Origin: Frondihabitans sucicola
Lineage (GTDB): Bacteria > Actinomycetota > Actinomycetes > Actinomycetales > Microbacteriaceae
DNA length: 64,000 nt
Reading direction: 5' to 3'
NCBI RefSeq assembly: GCF_030296615.1
Contig: NZ_AP027732.1
Span: 1,426,001-1,490,000, forward strand
Made by a program: the position numbers and the translations under genes. The notes under the pieces were generated by a model. That model ran no database searches, was not told the DNA's origin, and saw nothing but the letters and a program-made list of their open reading frames with translations. Positions 29,944 to 40,500 of this stretch are shown here, one piece after another. The stretch's first letter is position 1. Each line of letters opens with the position of its first letter.

Positions 29944-30017
29944 TTCGGCTGCATCCCCGTGTGATGCCGAACCCGTCGGCCGCGCACAATCCCCTGCACA
30001 ACGAAGTGGAGAACACC

Positions 30018-30976
30018 ATGAAGAAACACGTCACGATCACCATGGCCGCCGTCGGCATCCTCGCCTTCACCCTCACCGGCTGCTCCGGTGGAAGCGGGGA
30101 AGCGCCGGCGGCAAGGCTGCAAGCCTCCCCAAAATCGGCGTCGTCTTGAAGACGACCAACGCCTACTACAGCGCCATGACCACCGGTATCAACAAGATGG
30201 ACAAGAGCAAATTCGATCTGCTCGGAGTCGTCGCGCCCGGGGACGGCACCGACGCCCAGGCGCAGATAACGGCCATCCAGGGAATGCTCACCCGCGGAGC
30301 CAACGCTCTTGTCGTTGCGCCGATCGGCCCGCAGGTCGAGCCGGTCCTCGACCAGGCCGTCTCCGAAGGCGTCAAAGTCGTCCTTGTGGACAACGACCTT
30401 CCCGGATGGAAGAAGCTCTCCAGCTACGTCGGCACCGACAACTACGCCGGCGGCAAACGAGGCGGCGAGTACCTCGCCAAGGAGCTCGACGGGAAAGGCA
30501 GCGTTGCAGTCATGTCCGGCGTTCCCGGTGTTCCCGCACTGCAGGACCGCGTCGACGGCATGCTCGCCGGCCTCAAGGGCACCGACATCAAGGTCGTCAA
30601 AACGCTGTCGACCGACTGCGACCAGACGAAGGGCGTCAACGTGATGCAGGCCATCGGTTCCTCCGACCCTGACGTCGACGCCATCTACAGCGCCTGCGGA
30701 CCACCCGTCCTCGGCGCCATCGAAGCCCGATCCAAGACGAACGTGTTCAAGAAGAACCTCCTGATCGTCGGCTTCGACGGCCTGCCGGACGAGGCCAAGG
30801 CGATTCTCGCCGGAACCGAGACCGCAAGTGTCGCGCAGTTCCCGCAAAAGATGGGCACGACCGCCGTCACCACAGCCGCTGCCGCCGCCTCCGGCAAGAA
30901 GGTCAAGGCCGTCATCGACACCGGCACCGTCATCGTCACCAAAGCAACCGCGCAGACGTTCACGAAGTTCCAGTGA
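30018..30976 (+). CDS. Sugar-binding lipoprotein, RbsB type (frameshifted as sequenced)
   Basis: This substrate-binding protein of the importer has a lipoprotein signal with LTGCSGG (Cys22), then a periplasmic-binding-protein type 1 fold. The fold runs from LPKIGVVLKTTNAYYSAM through VVLVDNDLPGW, TDNYAGGKRGGEYLA and IVGFDGLPDEAKAIL. The frame breaks in the G run 30096-30099 just after the lipobox; one extra G gives GGSGGSAGGKAASLPK. The length is about 319 residues. GGAG stands 8 bases before the ATG. Confidence 0.88.
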
Positions 30977-31086
30977 CGCACAGCTGAGGCACTCGATACC
31001 GCACGATCACCTGCGAAGGAGCATTCCGTGACATCAGCACTCGAACGACAGAATCGACACATCACCGCAGCGTCTCGGGTCGGCTG

Positions 31087-32489
31087 ATGCCTCACGACAC
31101 GGAAATCCTTCGCCTTCTCGAGGCAGTCAACGGTTGGGTCGTCGTCCTCGACGACGACCCGACCGGATCCCAGTCCGTCCACGGAGCCACGGTTCTCGTC
31201 GACCCGAGCCTCCGGACGCTCACCGACCACGCGATCCGACGTGAAACGGTCTTCGTATGGACGAACACGCGAGGCTTCGACGAAGAACGAGCAGCCAGCA
31301 CCACCGCCACTCTGACCACCAGGATCCTTTCCGCGGCAAACGAGGCGGAGGTTCGCCCCTCGTCGTCTCACGGGGTGACTCCACTCTCCGCGGACACTTC
31401 GCCATCGAGCTCGGCCAGATCCAGACGGTGTTCAAGGACGCCGGCCGTCCCGTCGACGGCGTCGTCTTCGCCCCCGCGTTCCTCGAAGCGGGCAGGGTCA
31501 CGGTCAACGACATCCATGCCTTGAAGGACAGCGCCGGGCATCTGACCCCCGTCGTCGACACCGAATTCGCGCTCGACGCGACCTTCGGATATACCGAGAA
31601 GAATCTCCTCGACTGGGTCTCGGCTCGCCTCGGAAGCGGGACGGGCGTCGTGTCCATTGCGGCCACCGCCGAGCGTCCACCATTCGAAGCCCTCGACCAG
31701 CTCAGCGCCCTGTCCGGCGGAGACGTTGCCGCGGTCAACGCCTCCACCTGGCCAGACCTCGAGACGGTCGCACGGGCGAGCCTGGAAGCAATCACCCTCG
31801 GGAAGAACCTTCTGTTCCGAACCGGTCCCTCCTTCATCGCCTCACTCATCGGACAAGGCAGCAATGCACCACTGACCGAACACGACCTGCAAGGTCAGCG
31901 GAAGGGCTTCGGCCTCACTGTTGTCGGTTCCCACACGGCCTTGACGACGACGCAGGTCGAAGCGGCCGCGGCCCGAAATGACCTGGCCGTCATCGAGTTC
32001 GATGTCGCGGCGTTCCTCCACGAACGTCTACCCGGAGCCTACGGCGCCGAACTCGGGGAACGGGTGGCGCTGTCATTGGGGCGGCGTGACACGCTCCTCG
32101 TGACCTCGAGGTCGACCGAGGTCATCCACGGGAACAAGAAAGAGAGCCTTGCGCTCTCTAAACGGATATCGGACACCCTCGCGCAACTCGTCCATGACCT
32201 TCCGGTGGACCTGCCGTTGTCCTCCGTCATCGCCAAGGGCGGCATCACCTCTCACGACATCGCCGCCCACGGGCTCGACCTTCGCGAAGCCGTCGTCATC
32301 GGCCAGCTCGCCACCGGGAAGATCTCGGTTCTCCGCCTGGGCGCGACCAGCCCGAGAGCAGGGATGCTCTACGTCATCTTCCCCGGCAACGTCGGCGACG
32401 ACCAGTCGCTCTCCGCGGCGATCGCACTCTTCCACAAAACCCGGACGCTCGCGTCCACCTGCCAAGGAGCCGGACATCATGACCGCTAA
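31087..32489 (+). CDS. Four-carbon acid sugar kinase, OtnK/DUF1537 family (frameshifted as sequenced)
   Basis: This is an ATP-dependent kinase of the family that phosphorylates threonate, erythronate and related sugar acids. The N-domain has VVLDDDPTGSQSVHG and, after the break, SRGDSTLRGHFAIELGQ. The C-domain has VIAKGGITSHDIA and GATSPRAGM. The frame breaks in the C run 31356-31359; one extra C gives EVRPLVVSRGDSTLRG. A second loss is likely near 31080. A GTG at 31028 with GAAGGAG upstream opens 19 codons that would join this frame by one base and would be the true start. The corrected length is about 470-490 residues. Confidence 0.85.
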
Positions 32490-33294
32490 GCCATCCCTTC
32501 GAGAGCGCATCCGCAACGACGAAGTCGTCTACGGCCTCATCGTCAAGATGCCCAACCAGCCGCTCGTCGAGGTCGCCGGCTATACCGGATACGATCTCGT
32601 CCTCATCGATACCGAACACGGACAATCTGACGACTCCGTCCTCGAGAACCACCTTCGTTCGGCCCGCCTCGCGGGCCTTGAGACTCTCGTCCGACTCGGA
32701 CGCAACGACCCCGTACTCATCCTGCGCGCTCTCGACGCAGGGGCGTCGGGCGTGATCCTGCCGCACATTTCCACGGCTGATCAGGCTGCGCTCGCCGTCG
32801 CGGCATCGAGATACCCACCCATCGGAAATCGAGGTCTCGCCGTGAGCACCATCGCCGGTCATCACGGAACCATGTCGCTGGAGGCGCACCTTCACACGTC
32901 GGAACGCGGTAGCTACGTCATCGCTCAGGCCGAAGATCGGGACGCCTACGTGAATAGTGCCCAGGTGGCCGCCGTGCCGGGGCTGGACGCCGTCTGGATC
33001 GGCCCGAGCGACCTCTCGATGTCGATGGGATACCCCGGGCAGCCGGGCCACCCGGAAGTCGCCTCTGCCATCGACACCATCGCCGTGAACGTGGCAGCAT
33101 CCGGCAACGCGGCCCTCTGCGTCATCGCCGACGACGCCGAAGACGCTGCCCGCTGGGTCGAACGAGGGGCCCGTATCATCCTGTTCAATTCGACCAGTGT
33201 GCTGTCTGCCGCCCTGGGTGGGACAGTGACGAACGCTCGGCGAGCCGTTGATGAAGCCCGGACGTCATCGTCGATCAAGCGAGCTGCCGTCTAG
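32479..33294 (+). CDS. HpcH/HpaI-family aldolase
   Basis: This 271-residue class II, metal-dependent aldolase cleaves 2-keto-3-deoxy-type sugar acids to pyruvate or an equivalent and an aldehyde. The family motifs are LVLIDTEHG (catalytic His47), LVRLGRND (substrate Arg), SGVILPHIST and VWIGPSDLSMSMG (metal/substrate Asp). The start overlaps the kinase stop by 11 bases, giving tight coupling. With the kinase and dehydrogenases it suggests oxidation, phosphorylation and retro-aldol cleavage of a sugar acid. The usual OtnK partner is the class II aldolase OtnC, so this pairing is unusual. Confidence 0.92.
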   Translation: MTAKPSLRERIRNDEVVYGLIVKMPNQPLVEVAGYTGYDLVLIDTEHGQSDDSVLENHLRSARLAGLETLVRLGRNDPVLILRALDAGASGVILPHISTADQAALAVAASRYPPIGNRGLAVSTIAGHHGTMSLEAHLHTSERGSYVIAQAEDRDAYVNSAQVAAVPGLDAVWIGPSDLSMSMGYPGQPGHPEVASAIDTIAVNVAASGNAALCVIADDAEDAARWVERGARIILFNSTSVLSAALGGTVTNARRAVDEARTSSSIKRAAV

Positions 33295-33314
33295 CCCGTC
33301 TCTCCTCGCACAGG

Positions 33315-33412
33315 CGCGCCGGGGTGGCCACGTCTGATAAGGATGGTAGCCACGGCGGTCAGTCGACCGCGGCCGGAGGGGGCACCGAGATGAGCGTCAT
33401 CGACACCGATCT
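33315..33412 (+). repeat. Right border copy of the island direct repeat
   Basis: This is the intact version of the repeat seen at 23105-23200. It covers the upstream region, ribosome site (GGAGGGGG) and first codons of the gene at 33390. Confidence 0.75.
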
Positions 33413-34063
33413 GCCGTGGGACGGGCCCGTGGTCGACGACATTCCGCTGCCACCGTTTCGTGACACGGCAGAGCATCGCCGCTACGCTCGCATGCTTCAG
33501 CTCCACCTGGCGCTGCTCGACCCCGGTCGACCCGCACTGCCGACCATCGCGCTGTCGGTGGCGCTCGAACCCCCCACGCCTACCCCGATGACGAGTCGAT
33601 GCGCTGGCTCTCCGAGCTCGAGCTCTCCATCGCGCTCACGAGCTGGTTCCCGGCACCGTGGACGCCGGCCGCCCTCGCCCAGTCGCTGGCACGAGTCCAC
33701 CAGGATGCCCCCGTCCTGCAGGATCGCGCGTGGGCGTGGCTCTCCGATCCCGATTTCGCGGCCGAACCGAACCCGGCCGGAGGCTGGATCGTCACCCGGT
33801 CCGAGCGCGGCGATCGCGAGACCGCCCACCTCACGTCGGACCACCGGCTGACGGTGATGTGGCAGGACCACTTCCGAGGCAAGTTCGCTTTCCCTCTTGC
33901 GCACAGCGTCGACCCCGAGGACGTCGCGGCTCTCGCGGCGGCCTCTCTCGCCGCGCAGGAGTTCGACGAGCGGGACGCCGACTACAGCTACCGCACGTCG
34001 TGGCGCGCCACGCGCGACGAAGCACTCGCCACCGCCCGCCGGTACGGACACCCCGGGCGCTAG
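33390..34063 (+). CDS. Hypothetical protein, about 224 aa (frameshifted as sequenced)
   Basis: The protein starts MSVIDTDLPWDGPVVDDIPL at an ATG with a strong GGAGGGGG site. The frame breaks in the C run 33570-33575; one extra C gives LEPPHAYPDDESMRWLSELELS and reads to 34063. It is soluble and rich in Ala, Asp, Arg and Trp (WFPAPW, WAWLSDP, MWQDHFRGKF), with no recognised motif. A decayed copy of its 5' end lies 10.2 kb upstream, so this gene was the target or junction of the island. Confidence 0.68.
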
Positions 34064-34079
34064 ATCTCACAGGAGCGAC

Positions 34080-34487
34080 ATGCCGAAGACCGTGACTCTC
34101 ATCCGATCTGCAGTCCTCTCGAGCGTTGCCGAATACGCCTACGCGGCGACGGCGCCCTCCGACGCTCGACTCGTCTTCCTGGCGGGGGCGTGCCCGCTCG
34201 ATGCGGACGGGACCACCGCGAGCCTCGGCGACTACGCAGGCCAGGCCCGGAAGTGCCTGGAGAACATGCTCGTCGCGCTGCGCGAAGCGGGAGCCGGCAT
34301 CGAGGACGTCCTCAGCACCCGGGTCCTCGTGGCGTCCACCGATCGGGCCGATCTGGGGGCGGCGTGGGAGGTCGTCCGCGACGCCTTCGGCGACCACGAC
34401 GTCCCCAGCACGCTGCTCGGCGTGACAGTCCTCGGGTACGAGGGCCAGCTCGTCGAGATCGAAGCCGTCGCCGCGGTTCTCGACTGA
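34080..34487 (+). CDS. RidA family protein (reactive enamine/imine deaminase-like)
   Basis: This 135-residue trimeric-barrel protein of the YjgF/YER057c/UK114 family hydrolyses reactive enamine/imine intermediates. The family is recognised from YAATAPSDARLVFLAGACPLD, ENMLVALREAGAGIEDVLSTRV and VPSTLLGVTVLGYEGQLVEIEAVA. It is the more divergent type lacking the usual RPPVP box, so true RidA activity is uncertain. The ATG is preceded by AGGAG. It sits 16 bases behind the hypothetical gene, probably in the same transcript. Confidence 0.85.
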   Translation: MPKTVTLIRSAVLSSVAEYAYAATAPSDARLVFLAGACPLDADGTTASLGDYAGQARKCLENMLVALREAGAGIEDVLSTRVLVASTDRADLGAAWEVVRDAFGDHDVPSTLLGVTVLGYEGQLVEIEAVAAVLD

Positions 34488-34509
34488 GGGTCGAGAGCGG
34501 CGTCGGAAC

Positions 34510-34539
34510 GGGCACCGACGACGAACGTCGTCAGTGCCC
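34510..34539. terminator. Bidirectional terminator between ridA-like gene and the giant protein gene
   Basis: GGGCAC-C-GACGAC-gaac-GTCGTC-A-GTGCCC forms a hairpin between two convergent stop codons. It has no T run. Confidence 0.7.
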
Positions 34540-34547
34540 GCGTCCGC

Positions 34548-37500
34548 TCAGTGCCGCCGCTTGGCGTATCCGACTCCGCGACGTCGACGCCGCACCATCA
34601 GTACGAGACCGGCCGCGATAGCCGCGAGAGCTCCACCGACTGCCAGACCGACTCCGTGCGATCCCGTGAACGCGAGCACCGCGGATCCTGCGCCCCCTGC
34701 CGGTGTTGCCGCCGCAGCGGCTGCGACGGCCGCCGAGTTGGAGGCGGTGGTCTGCGGCGCGGGCGAGCCGGCGGGAGGCTGCACCTGCTCGGTGGGGGAG
34801 GAGAGGGCGGCCGTGTTGACGATCGTGCCGGGAGCGTTGTCGGCGACGCGCGTCGTGAGGAGGATGGTGCGCGACTGTCCGACCGCCAGGTCACCGGTCA
34901 GGTCGCAGGTCACTTTCGCGCCCGACGCACGGCACGAGTCGTCGCTCGGGCTGGCCGAGACGAAGCTCAACCCCGTCGGGAGCGGGTCGGTGACAGTGAT
35001 CGGCCCCGGATCCGCGGTCGGTCCGGAGTTCGTCACCGTGAGCACGTAGACCAGCTCCTGGCCGCGAACCGCAGTGCCGCGATGCGTCTTGGTGATCGAC
35101 AGGGAGGACAGGGCCGGCACGGTGACGGGGTCGGCCGCCGCGTTGTTCGACGGGTCCGAATCGGTCGTGGTCGAGGTGACCTTCGCCGTGTTCGTCACGC
35201 CGGGGTAGGCCTTCGCCGTGACGGTCGTGTTGATCGTGAGCGTCGGCGCGGTGGCATCGGCGCCCAGGGTGCCGGAGAGGTCGCACGAGACCGGCGTGCC
35301 TGTCGCGGTCGCCGCCGCCGCGGTACAGGTCCACGCGCTGTCGCTTCCTCGACCGACACGTAGTCGAGACCGACCGGGAGGACGTCCTCGACGGCGACGC
35401 CGGCGGCATCCGAGGGGCCGTGGTTGACCACGCCGATCCGGAAGGGCAGCGCGGACCCGATGTGGGGCGTCCCTGTGTGCGTCTTCGTGATCGACAGGTC
35501 GTCGACCGCTCCGACCGTGACGGTGGAGCTCGCCACGGCCTCTGGTCCGACCTGCGCGGTGGCGGAGGACAGCGACGCCTCGTTGGTGAGCGAGACGTTG
35601 CTGAGATCGGGAGCGACTCTCGTGGTCAGGGTCAGCGGCGGCGCGGTTCCGCCCGCGACGAGGCCGGACCCGTCGGCGAGCTGGCAGTCGACCGTGTCGG
35701 CGTGGATCGGGTCGACGGCGCAGGTCCAGTCCGGGTTGGAGGACACGTAGCTGAGCCCGGCCGGCAGGGTGTCGGTGATGCTCAGGGGCCGACGGCGTCG
35801 GACGGCCCCGCGTTGGTCGCGACCAGGGCGTAGCGCTGCAGATCGCCGGCATCGGCAGCGTCCACCGGAGCGCCGGACGCGTCGACCGCCGTCTTCGTGA
35901 GAGCGAGGGCGGCTGCAGCGTTCACCGTCACGTCGGCCGTGCTGGAGTCGGTGTAGCTGCCCTGCGTGTCCGTCCAGGCGAGGTTCGCCCGGTTGGTCAG
36001 GACGGTGTCGTTCGGCACGGACGAAGCGACGCGTGCCGTGACGTGGAGAGTCGTCGTCCCTGGGGGAACCAGAGCGTCGGTGCAGGATCCCGCGCTGTCG
36101 TCGCAGGTCCAGCCGTCGCCCGAGATCGACACCGTGGTCATTCCGACCGGCGTCACGTCGGCCAGCGAGACGCTGCGCGCGGCCGACGGGCCGTCGTTCG
36201 TGACGGTCACGTCGTAGGTCGCGAGCGTGCCCGCGGGAACGGTCGAGCCGGAGGTGACCGTCTTGTCGACGTGCAGGGTCGCGGCCGTCGTGATGACGGT
36301 GGGATCACTCGCGAACACGGTCGACGGCGCGCCGGGCCCGGTCACGGCGGCCGTGTTGGTGTAGGTGCCGGGGTCCAGCGTCGGATCGGTCGAGGCGACG
36401 ACGGCGATCGAGGGGAAGGCCGCACCGACAGCCGCCGTGGCCTGAGTCGTGCAGGTGATGACCTGCGCGGCGGCCGAGCAGTCCCAGCCGTCGCCCGTGG
36501 CCGACGAGTACGTGAAGTCGCTCGGCAGGGTGTCCGTCACGGTGGTGCCCGCGGGTGCATCCGAGGGCCCGTCGTTCGTGGCCGTGAGCGTGTAGGAGAT
36601 GTCCTGCCCCGCCCGGATGTCGCCGGCAGGGTGCGTCTTCGTCAGCGAGAAGGCCGTGCGCGGCGTCGAGCCGTTGGTGAACGTCCCGCTGGAATCGGGT
36701 GCGTTGTCGGCGTGCGCCGTCGCGACGTTCGTGATCGGCGTCGTCAGGTCGGCGGGAACGTGAGCGACGATGACGACCGTCGCCACGCTCGATCCTGCAC
36801 TCGCCGACAGAGAGCCCTGCAGGTCGCAGGTCGCGGTCGACGGCGAGGTCGCCGTCTCGGAGCAGGTCCAGGTGCCGGTGGTGCTCGAGGACGACACGTA
36901 GGTCAGACCGGCCGGCAGCGAATCCGTCACGGACACGGTGCGGGCGTCGGAGGTTCCCGTGTTGGTGACGGCGACGGCGAAGCTGACGTCGGACCCGGGC
37001 TCGACGGTCGACGAGACGAGGGTCTTGGCCACGGACAGCGTGGTCGCCGTGTCGACCGTGGCCGACGCGGAGGCGCTGTTGTTCAGCGGGTTCGGGTCGG
37101 TCGTCCGGCCGGTCACGGTCGCCGAGTTCGACAGGGTGCCGGTGAACGAGGACGCCACGGTTCCGGTGAGCAGGATCGGGGGCGCCGGCGTTCCGGCGGA
37201 GAGGTCGGCGGTGAGCGTGCAGACGACCGTGCCGGTGGTGATGTCACAGGTCCAGTCGGTGCCGGACGCCGCGACGTCCGAGACGCCCGAGGGGATCGGG
37301 TCGGTCACCGTGATGCCGGATCGAGAGGTGGACGGACCCAGGTTCGACACCCCGAGCTGCCAGGTCACGGTGCTTCCGGCGTGGACGGAGCCCACGGTCT
37401 TCGAGACGGCGAGGTCGGCCTGCTGAACCGTCGACACGGTCGAGGAGGAGGTGTTGTTCGTCGTGTCGGGGTCGAAGGTCTTGGCGGTCACCGAGGCGGA

Positions 37501-40500
37501 GTTGGTGACCGACTCGACGGAGGCGTCGCTGTCGGTCGCCGCCGCGACACTGATGGCCGGGAAGGACGCCCCGCTCGCGAGGGTGTCGGTGGCGTCGGTG
37601 CGTGTGCAGGTGAACGCGCCGGAACCGTCCGGCGTCGTGCAGCTCCAGCCGTCGCCCGAGGCTCGGGTGATGGTGACGTCACCCGGGAGCGTCGTCGGGT
37701 CGTCGGTGACCGTGAAAGGGCCGACGGCCGTGTTGCCGCCGTTGTTGGAGACCGTCAGCTTCCACGCCGTCACGGTCGTTCCGGCGACGAGGGGGTCGGC
37801 AGCGCTCTTGACGACGGCGATGTCGGCGGACTGGATCACGGCCGAAGCGGTCGCGGCGGGGCCCGTGTACGAGTTGTCGGCGTCCTGCGAGGCACCGGTC
37901 GGGTCGGTGGAGACCGCCGAGACGGAGTTCACGTGCGGGTTGGCCGCGCCCGTGCCCGGTGTCTGCGTGGCGGCAGCCGTCGGCACCGCCTGGTAGTCGA
38001 GTTCGCTCGTCGTTCCGGCGCCGGGCAGGGAGCCCAGGTTGCCGAAGGCGAGGGTCTGGACGCCGCCGGCCGTGGTGACCGTCGGGTCGGCGATGGCCTG
38101 AGCTGCGCCGCTTGCGACCGAGTAGGTGGCGGAGCCGGGCACGTAGGTCCAGTTCGCCGGCAGGGTGTCGGTCGGGGTCAGCGTCGTCGCGGCCGCGCCG
38201 GCGTTCGCGAAGGCCACGCGCCACGGGAAGGGCTGGCCGACGTAGGCGAGCGTTCCGGCGGCTGCGCTCTTCGCGATCGTCACCCGCGGCACGGTCGGCG
38301 TGACCTTTGCTGTCGCCGCCGTTCCCGGACCGTAGGCGACGCCGGCGCCCTCCACCGAGTTGTAGGACGCGACGTTGGCCGTGTTGGTGAGAGCCGTCGC
38401 GTGCAGCGTCGCGGAGGCGGCAAAGGTGGCCGCGTAGGTATACGTCTTCGACCCGCCGGCAGCGATGGTCACGCCGGTCCAGGTGATCGTGCCGCCACCG
38501 GTCGCCGTCTGGCCCGAGAGGGTGCCGTTCGACGCCAGCGAGGACGGGTCGACGATCACCCCGGTGGGAACGACGTCTTTGATCACGGTGTCGAAGGCGG
38601 CGCTGGCGTTCGCGTTCGCCGCGTTCGTGGCCGTCACCGCATAGGTGAAGACGTCACCGGGCTTGGCCATCGCGGCGCCCGAGGCGGTGCCACCGGGAGG
38701 GGTGACGGTCTTGGCCACGGTCACGGCGGGTGTCGTGACGGTGGTGGACGCGGAATTCGACGGGACCGAGCGGTCGAAGGTCGCCGTGACGGACGTCGGA
38801 GCGCCCTTCTCCGACGAGTTCCACTTCAGGAGCGCCGTGTTGGAGAGAGCCGTCCCGCGCGCGGTCGAGACCGTCGTCGACAGCTGCACCGCGAAGGTGA
38901 CGGTCAGCTTGCGGATCGCGGTACCGGCGGTGATCCGGGGGAAGGTCCAGCCGATCGTCGTCCGGTTCGCCGCGGTCGTCGTCGTCAGCGGGGCGCAGGC
39001 GATCGGAGTTCCGTCGAGGGTGCAGGTGGCCGTCCCGGACAGGCTCATTCCAGCGGGGAGCTGATCGGTGAGGGTGGGATCGAAGAGCGTCACGTTCGCG
39101 GGCACGCTCGACTCGACCGTGTAGGAGACGGTTCCGCCGGCGGCCACCTTCGGTGCGGACACCGTCTTGTTCACGGTCGGAGCGACCACGGTGACGGTCG
39201 CCTGCGCTGCGGTGGCCTCGACGCCTTCGACGGTGCTGTCGCGAACCCCGTTGGGAAGCGTCGAGGTGACGACCTTGGCGTTGTTGGTGTACGTGTCGCT
39301 GGACACGGCCGTCGAGTCGACCGTTGCGATGACGTTGACGAGTGTGGTCGCGCCGGGCGCGAGCGTCCCGATGCTGAACACGAGTCGCGTGGTTCCGGTC
39401 GGGCACAGTTCGCTGGTCCCGATGACCGGGGTGGTCTGGTCACCCGGAGAGTTCGACGCGAGGGCGACGCCGCTGGTGGTCGAGTTGAACGACTGGTAGG
39501 TGAGGCCGACGGGAAGGCAGTCGACGATCACGCTGTCGTAGCCGGGAGGGGATCCTGCCGTATTGCCCGCCGTGAGGGCGAACGTGATGCTCTGGCCCGC
39601 TGCCACGCCGGTCGACGGGCTGGCGGTCTTGGTCAGCGTCGGAACGGGTGCGACCACGGCGATCGACTTGCTGGCCGACTGCGGCGGAACGGCGGCCGCG
39701 TCCGAGGCGGTCGACACGGTGCTCGTGAAGGTCGCCGTGTTCGTCTTGGTGCCGAGGCTCGTGGCGGGGTCGACCTCCAGGCCGGTGACCTGCACGGTGA
39801 AGGTCTGGTCGGCCGCCGTGTCGTCGTAGGTCGCCGGGAAGGTCAGCGTGCCGGTGGGGCTGAGGGTGAAGCTCCCGCCGCCGAAGGAGAACGTGCCCGG
39901 GCCTTGGGTCGTGCCATCGGGCAGCGTGACGAGGTAGGTGGGTGACGCCCCGATGATCCCCGAGATGCCGGGATCCGTGAGCACGCCGGAGTAGACGGTG
40001 GTGGCGCGCGGCACGGTCACTCCGTACTGGTAGCTCACCGACTGTCCCTGGACGGCCTTGTCGACGGCCGTCTCGTAGGTGGTCGCCGACCCGACCAGTC
40101 CGGTCTTGGTGACGGTGGTGGCGGGCACCGTGACCGTGGCCGAGCCGTTCGCCGTCTGCGCGTTCGAGAGGGCGCTGTTCGTGGCCGACAGCGAGGCGGC
40201 CGGGTAGAAGGCCGCTTCGGCCGGGTCTCCCGTCGACGTGTCCGTCGTGGGCGAGCCGAACGCGACGACCGATGCCTGGTTGGTGAGGGAGGTGGAGACG
40301 CTGACTCCCGCGGGGACCGTCAGCGTGTAGGTGACGGCGGAGTCCGATGAGGCGGCGATCGTCGGGATCGTCCACACGATCACACTCGCCGACGACTGGG
40401 AAGGAACGATCCCGAGCGGGGGAGTGTCGGAGCAGGATCCGAGGTTCGAGATGGCGGACACGGCGGCGCACGTGACGCCGGCCGGCAGGGCGTCCCACAC

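Noticed and set aside
36043..39945. A 1,300-codon open frame antisense to the giant DUF11 gene
   Set aside because: It is a GC-codon shadow: an Arg/Gly/Val-rich product with no domains, on the opposite strand of a gene with clear repeats. Similar long shadows lie opposite groEL, giant gene 2 and oleBC.
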